Origin: Sulfurimonas sp. SAG-AH-194-C21
GTDB taxonomy: Bacteria > Campylobacterota > Campylobacteria > Campylobacterales > Sulfurimonadaceae
Length of the DNA: 64,000 nt
Direction: 5' to 3'
Assembly: GCF_029215985.1 (NCBI RefSeq)
Contig: NZ_JAEMVC010000006.1
Location: 1 to 64,000 of the forward strand
Positions 58,657 through 64,000 of the stretch are shown one piece after another. Below the pieces are notes generated by a model, which did not search any database, had not been told where the DNA came from, and saw only the letters and a program-made list of their open reading frames with translations. A program made the translations under genes and the position numbers. The stretch's first letter is position 1, and each line of letters opens with the position of its first letter.

Positions 58657-60279
58657 ATGAACTGGATACTCACTTCCTTTAAACGCCAAATAGTACTCAT
58701 ACTTTTTATATGTATGTTTGTACTTGGTTTTGGTTCAATCACAAAAAACTATTTTGATAGTAAAGAACAGTTAAATATGATTTTAGAGTCTCAAGTAATG
58801 CAACTTAACAATCGATTTGCACTCTCTATCTCTTCTAAAATATTTTATAATGAACTGTATGAAATCTCAGATGCTATTTTTAGCCTCTACGAGTACAACC
58901 ATAAAAGTGCTCAAGATTCTGGTGCACTTTTCCTTATAAAAGATATCGCTGTTGTTGATACAAAACAAAAAATTATAGGGCACTCTCATCCTAGGGAGTA
59001 CTTTATAGGTAGCACATATATAGAAGAGTTTGTTGGTATTGAAGGGAGCACTCAAGAGTACTATAATATTGACTGGAATAAAGAGCACACTAATCTTTAT
59101 ATTAAAACGCCACTCTATTCAGGATCCAAAGATATTATTGCTTACCTTTATATGAACATCGATCCTCTCTTTCTCAGTACTAAAGAAAAAGAAATTTTTA
59201 ATCAACTCTTTATTTTTGGAGCTGTTTTTATCCTACTTATAGTGTTTGTGAGTTTACTACTCGCAAGACTTATCGATAAACCCATAGATGAGATAATAGA
59301 AGGTTTAGAAGATATAGGCTCGGGAAATCTAAAGTTTACCTATAGTGTCCAAAGAAAAGATGAGTTTTATACACTTGCAAAAGTTTTACTCAGTGCTGAC
59401 AAAAGAATTTTAGAACAAAATGAGGAACTACTAGAGATTCAGACTACTCTTGAAGATATGGTTGATGAAAGAACAGCCGAATTAAACACAACACTTGATA
59501 ATCTACAAAAATTTCAAAAACAACTTGTTGAAACTGAGAAGATGTCAGCGTTAGGTTCACTTGTAGCAGGTGTAGCGCATGAAATTAACACACCTATTGG
59601 TGTGAGTCTTACAGGGATTACTTTTATAGAGAGTGAAACAAAAACTATACGAAAATCACTAGAAGATGAGACACTCGGTAAAAATGCACTCGCTGATTAC
59701 TTTGATACGGTCGTAACTATGTCTGGATCTATGCATTTAAGTCTACTGAGTGCCGCAAAACTTGTCCGTTCTTTCAAGCAAGTAGCTATTGATCAACATA
59801 CAGAAGATAAACGCCACTTTAATTTAAAAGATTATTGCAATGAAGTACTTGTTAGTTTAAATAATAAACTCAAATATGAGAAAGTTACAATCAAAAATGA
59901 GGTGCAAGCTAATATAGAGATACATTCTTATGCTGGGATTTTTTCACAAATCTTTACAAACTTTATCATGAACTCTTTAGTACATGCTTTTGATGAAACA
60001 ACTACGGACAATGAAGTAGTTTTACAAGGCTGGATTGAAGATGGTAGTCTGTATCTTATATATGAAGATAACGGAAAAGGTGTTGATGAGAAAAATATTA
60101 AAAAGATATTTGATCCTTTCTTTACAACCAAACTTGGTAAAGGTGGCTCAGGATTAGGACTAAACATAATTTATAACCTTATAGTCCATAAACTAAAAGG
60201 TGATGTATATTGTACCAATAAAGACAGAGGAATGACTATGACTATAACTATACCAATGCAGGAACTCACAAGTGAATGA
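58657..60279 (+). CDS. Sensor histidine kinase
   Basis: MSALGSLVAGVAHEINTPIGVSLTG and DPFFTTKLGKGGSGLGLNIIYNL; HAMP-like region. Confidence 0.93.
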   Translation: MNWILTSFKRQIVLILFICMFVLGFGSITKNYFDSKEQLNMILESQVMQLNNRFALSISSKIFYNELYEISDAIFSLYEYNHKSAQDSGALFLIKDIAVVDTKQKIIGHSHPREYFIGSTYIEEFVGIEGSTQEYYNIDWNKEHTNLYIKTPLYSGSKDIIAYLYMNIDPLFLSTKEKEIFNQLFIFGAVFILLIVFVSLLLARLIDKPIDEIIEGLEDIGSGNLKFTYSVQRKDEFYTLAKVLLSADKRILEQNEELLEIQTTLEDMVDERTAELNTTLDNLQKFQKQLVETEKMSALGSLVAGVAHEINTPIGVSLTGITFIESETKTIRKSLEDETLGKNALADYFDTVVTMSGSMHLSLLSAAKLVRSFKQVAIDQHTEDKRHFNLKDYCNEVLVSLNNKLKYEKVTIKNEVQANIEIHSYAGIFSQIFTNFIMNSLVHAFDETTTDNEVVLQGWIEDGSLYLIYEDNGKGVDEKNIKKIFDPFFTTKLGKGGSGLGLNIIYNLIVHKLKGDVYCTNKDRGMTMTITIPMQELTSE

Positions 60280-61972
60280 TGCACTTTTTTTAGTGGATGA
60301 TGTAAAAGCTACTGTTGAGAAGGGTAGCATTAAAATCCTTGTAGTAGATGATGAAGTCTCAATTCACACCATAACAATAGGTGCTTTAAAAAACAAACTT
60401 TTTGATGATAAAAAACTAGAGATATTAACTGCTTTAAGTGGGGCAGAGGCAAAACAAATTTTAAATGAACATGACGATATTCATCTAGCCCTCATTGATG
60501 TAGTGATGGAAACACCAGAGGCTGGACTTGAACTTGTCGAGTACATAAGAGATGAGTTGAAAAATGAGATGATTCGACTTGTTCTTCGTACAGGACAGCC
60601 TTCACAAGCACCAGAAGAGCATGTTATAAACCATTATGATATAAACGACTATAAAGAAAAAACAGAACTCACAGCACAAAAGCTTTATACTCTTGTCCGA
60701 ACTTCTATCAAGCAGTATCAGCAGTATCAAGCACTCAAAGATAGCAGAGATGTTATATATGAAAAGATGACTACGAGTGAGTTAACTAAACTACCAAACC
60801 GTATGAAACTTAACGAATCCCTAGATTCTGAGGGAAGAAAATCACTGATACTTGTTAATATAGATGATTTTAGTACCATAAACGAAACACAAGGTTTTAC
60901 TGTGGGAGACAGTCTGTTAAAGGACTTTGCTTCGTACTTAAACAATGAATTTACTAAAAGCATGAAAATATTTCATCTTCATAGTGATATTTTTGCTATT
61001 TTGTGTTTCAATGTCGATACGAAAGAGGTAGAAACTTGTATGCAGGATTTAAAACAAAAAATTTCTGGACATGTTTTTTGTATTGATAATCTGAACTTAC
61101 ATCTCACAGTAAGTCTTGGCATAGTACTCCACGAGAAGGGAAACCTCATACAAAAAGCAGAGTTTGCTATAAAAGAAGCGAGAAACTTAGGAAAAAATAA
61201 TGCTCAAATTTATACGGATGATTTAAATATAATTCGTACCATTCATGCGAATTCTAAGTGGACACAAAGACTACGAGAAGCTATAAAAGAAGATAAAATT
61301 CATGCCTATTTCCAAGCAATCAAAAACTATAAAACAGGTGAAGTCCAGAAGTATGAAGCCCTTGTGCGTTTGGAGTATGATGGAGAGATATATACCCCTT
61401 ATCATTTTATTGATGCCGCATTTTATAGTGGATTTATTTATGATATATTTAAAATTATGTTTAAGAAGACTTGTCAAAAGGCACAAGGCAATACATATGA
61501 GTTTAGTGTAAACATTAGTGAGTATGACTTAAAAGAAGAGAGTTTCTTTGAGTATGTTCAGACTACACTTAAAGAGCATAAAATAGATGCAGCTCGTATT
61601 AGTTTAGAAATTTTAGAGTATAAAAGTGTCTCCAACGATGAAAAGATTAAAAAACTCATTAATGACCTACATGATTTTGGGTTTAAAATCTCTATTGATG
61701 ATTTTGGAACACAGTGTTCAAACTTCTCACAACTTAATGATCTGCCAATTGACTTTATAAAAATTGATGGAAGTTTCATCAAAGACATAGTAAATAATGA
61801 AAACTCTCAAATTGTTTCAAGAACCATTATAGACTTTGCACGCCATAAAAAAATACCGGTAATAGCAGAATTTGTATGTGATGGTGATGTATATCAGTAT
61901 GTCAAAGATATTGGTGCTGACTATGCTCAGGGGTATTTTATCTCAGAGCCACAGCCTGAGCTTTTAAAGTAA
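60272..61972 (+). CDS. Response regulator with degenerate GGDEF and EAL domain
   Basis: Receiver ILVVDDEVSIHT...LIDVVMETPEAGLELV; GGDEF site replaced by HLHSDIFAI; EALVRLEYDGE, SIDDFGTQCSNFSQL and DYAQGYFISEP. Confidence 0.92.
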   Translation: MNDALFLVDDVKATVEKGSIKILVVDDEVSIHTITIGALKNKLFDDKKLEILTALSGAEAKQILNEHDDIHLALIDVVMETPEAGLELVEYIRDELKNEMIRLVLRTGQPSQAPEEHVINHYDINDYKEKTELTAQKLYTLVRTSIKQYQQYQALKDSRDVIYEKMTTSELTKLPNRMKLNESLDSEGRKSLILVNIDDFSTINETQGFTVGDSLLKDFASYLNNEFTKSMKIFHLHSDIFAILCFNVDTKEVETCMQDLKQKISGHVFCIDNLNLHLTVSLGIVLHEKGNLIQKAEFAIKEARNLGKNNAQIYTDDLNIIRTIHANSKWTQRLREAIKEDKIHAYFQAIKNYKTGEVQKYEALVRLEYDGEIYTPYHFIDAAFYSGFIYDIFKIMFKKTCQKAQGNTYEFSVNISEYDLKEESFFEYVQTTLKEHKIDAARISLEILEYKSVSNDEKIKKLINDLHDFGFKISIDDFGTQCSNFSQLNDLPIDFIKIDGSFIKDIVNNENSQIVSRTIIDFARHKKIPVIAEFVCDGDVYQYVKDIGADYAQGYFISEPQPELLK

Positions 61973-61997
61973 GTAAACGCTGTGATATAATAAAAAC

Positions 61998-63326
61998 ATG
62001 AAACTATCCCACCTACAACAAATTATTAAATATTTACATCATTTTGAGAAGATATCAGCTGTACATAGAGTAAGCGATACCATCATAAAAATAGTATTTG
62101 ATAAGAGGGATGCCATCTACTTTAATATGTCTCGCTCAAACTCAAGCATGTTTAAGTGCGAAGAGTACCCCCGCTCAAAAATCTACAATGCACCTTTTGA
62201 TGTACTTATAGCTAAACGCTTTAATCGCTCAAATATTTTAAGTATAGAACTACTTAATGATGATAAAATAATCCGCATGAAAACTTCTATCGCCTCTGCT
62301 TATAAAGAGGAGATAACATATATACAGATAGAGTTTACGGGGAAGTATACTAATGTTATTATCTTAGATGAGCAAAACATAGTGCTTGAAGCATTGCGTC
62401 ATGTTGACCTCTATTCTTCATTTCGAGAGGTACGGGTAGGACAAAAACTACTAGATGTTCCTAACGCTCCTTTTAGTGCAAAAGAGTATCCCCTAGAGAG
62501 TGTTGAAGAGTTTTTATACTCTGTGCATACAGGTGAGCAAAATGCACAACTAGATAATCTCAAAAAGCAAAGAGTTGCACAACTGCGTAAAAAACTCAAA
62601 AAACTGCAAAAGCTTTATGACAAGCTAGACTCCCAAGAAGACTTAGAAAAAGTAGCCACAAAAAATGAGTACTATGGAAACCTAATGCTCTCAAATGTAC
62701 ATAACTTTAAACCCTACTCCAAAAAACTACTTTTAGATGATTATGATGGAGAAAAGATAGAGTTACACATAGATAAAGAGTGTCCCACCGCGTTTGTCGT
62801 GAGTAACATGTTCTTTAGTAGAAGTAAAAAAGCCAAACAAAAGGCTAAACACCTCCATATAGAAGAAGAATCTCTCTCTTCTAAGATAGAGCATATAAAA
62901 CTTTTTATACATACTGTTACAATGGCTTTAGATATAGCAAAGATTGAGTTGTTGTTTCCTAAAAAAGTACAAAATAAAAAAATAAAAGTCAATGATAGTG
63001 TCGAGTCTTTTTGGATAGAGGGTTATAAAGTACAACTCGGAAAGAATGAAAAAGGGAATATAGTCCTCCTAAAAAATGCAAGAGCAAAAGATATCTGGAT
63101 ACACTTAAAAGAGCAGCCCTCATGCCATGTAATCATCACAACAGACAAACAAAGTCTGCCTGAAAACATCATAAAATCAGCTGCAAGACTCTGTGTAGAT
63201 TTTACGACAACTTCACAAGATAAGTATTTGGTCGATTATACTCCTCGTAGAGAAGTAACTATTCAACATGGTGCTAATGTACTTTACAATAAATATAAAA
63301 CGATAGAGATAGACACAAGGAGTTAA
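61998..63326 (+). CDS. NFACT family protein (RqcH/FbpA-like)
   Basis: NFACT-N start (LQQIIKYLHHFEKISAVHRVSDTIIKIVF), coiled coil, NFACT-R NARAKDIWIHLKEQPSCHVII. Confidence 0.82.
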   Translation: MKLSHLQQIIKYLHHFEKISAVHRVSDTIIKIVFDKRDAIYFNMSRSNSSMFKCEEYPRSKIYNAPFDVLIAKRFNRSNILSIELLNDDKIIRMKTSIASAYKEEITYIQIEFTGKYTNVIILDEQNIVLEALRHVDLYSSFREVRVGQKLLDVPNAPFSAKEYPLESVEEFLYSVHTGEQNAQLDNLKKQRVAQLRKKLKKLQKLYDKLDSQEDLEKVATKNEYYGNLMLSNVHNFKPYSKKLLLDDYDGEKIELHIDKECPTAFVVSNMFFSRSKKAKQKAKHLHIEEESLSSKIEHIKLFIHTVTMALDIAKIELLFPKKVQNKKIKVNDSVESFWIEGYKVQLGKNEKGNIVLLKNARAKDIWIHLKEQPSCHVIITTDKQSLPENIIKSAARLCVDFTTTSQDKYLVDYTPRREVTIQHGANVLYNKYKTIEIDTRS

Positions 63327-63328
63327 TT

Positions 63329-63643
63329 ATGGCATCAATTGGACCCGTAGCAAATGCAATTTTTACAAACCAGATGACTCCTGCTGCTGCAACTGCACAA
63401 AATGCAAATCAAAATCGTGTAGACTTTCAAAATATGATTGCGCAATCTCAGGTACAAGAAAAAGATGAAAAAGTTTTAGAAGTCCGTCCAGCCGAAGAGA
63501 ACAAAGAGGTGGATGAAGATAAAGAGCATACTCGTGATGAAGCTGATAGGGAAAATCAAAGAAGTCCTAAACATGAAGACGATGACGATGGTGATGACAC
63601 AGATGACGATGAACCACTCTACAAACTAGATATTAAAGTTTAG
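63329..63643 (+). CDS. Hypothetical acidic protein
   Basis: 104 aa with Asp/Glu-rich C terminus; follows the NFACT gene by 2 bp. Confidence 0.6.
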   Translation: MASIGPVANAIFTNQMTPAAATAQNANQNRVDFQNMIAQSQVQEKDEKVLEVRPAEENKEVDEDKEHTRDEADRENQRSPKHEDDDDGDDTDDDEPLYKLDIKV

Positions 63644-63669
63644 TTAAAAATTTAAACACTGGAAAACAG

Positions 63670-64000
63670 ATGAAAAAAATAGTTATTTTACTCCTTATAA
63701 GCCTAAGCCTTTTTGGTGCAAATGTCGATAAATTTGCAAAAGAGATGGGTTTTGAACGCGACTATAAAACAGCCCTTAGTAAAGCAAAAAAAGAAGATAA
63801 AGTTTTAATGATGGTACTAGGGGCAGATTACTGTCCTTGGTGTCGTAAGTTTGAGCGAAAAACACTGAACTCTTCACTTTTGAAGTCGCGTTTACAAACA
63901 GAAGTAGTAACACTAGTAGTGGATAAAAAGTTTGATATAGAGAGTTTTCCTGAGCAATTCCGTACACAATTTACACCAAAAGTCTTTTTTATCAACCCAA
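63670..64000 (+). CDS. Exported thioredoxin-like protein (partial, runs off window end)
   Basis: MKKIVILLLISLSLFGANVDKFAKEMG...VLGADYCPWCRKFERKTLNSSLLKSRL. Confidence 0.82.
   Translation, partial: MKKIVILLLISLSLFGANVDKFAKEMGFERDYKTALSKAKKEDKVLMMVLGADYCPWCRKFERKTLNSSLLKSRLQTEVVTLVVDKKFDIESFPEQFRTQFTPKVFFINP

Overview
The window looks like a chromosomal segment of a Campylobacterota (Sulfurimonas-like) bacterium. This assignment rests on gene content and synteny only. Core content on the minus strand: an addA/addB-like nuclease-helicase pair split by a multicopper oxidase gene, a cbb3 oxidase cluster (ccoNOQP plus accessory genes), a second heme-copper oxidase operon (subunits I-IV, ctaB/cyoE, two SCO1 paralogs), carA-DUF507-MotE-like-FliJ-like-purA-hisZ-like, thrS-infC and ilvD. 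A Gly-Leu-Cys-Ser tRNA cluster (39887-40298) marks the start of an accessory region. Its tRNA-Ser 3' end is duplicated as 24-27 bp direct repeats at 49174-49200 and 51746-51769, which define two tandem integrated segments. The first (~8.9 kb) has a phage-satellite-like layout: tyrosine integrase, AlpA-like HTH, Toprim primase, D5/P4-type helicase, small-terminase-like HTH protein, and a divergently controlled cargo of exported proteins including a staphylococcal-nuclease-fold protein. It also contains a symmetric iteron-like palindrome (candidate replication origin) and matched repeats near both ends (candidate integrase arm sites). The second (~2.6 kb) carries a HipA-like kinase fused to an N-terminal winged helix, an IS21-type terminal-repeat remnant, a truncated HTH gene and a 28-bp perfect palindrome. 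Downstream are Fic, YtoQ, a Lys/Ala-rich histone-like protein, a candidate OlsF-type acyltransferase, hemerythrin, a PhnD-like/histidine kinase/EAL module and an NFACT protein. No database search was possible; all names come from motif recognition.
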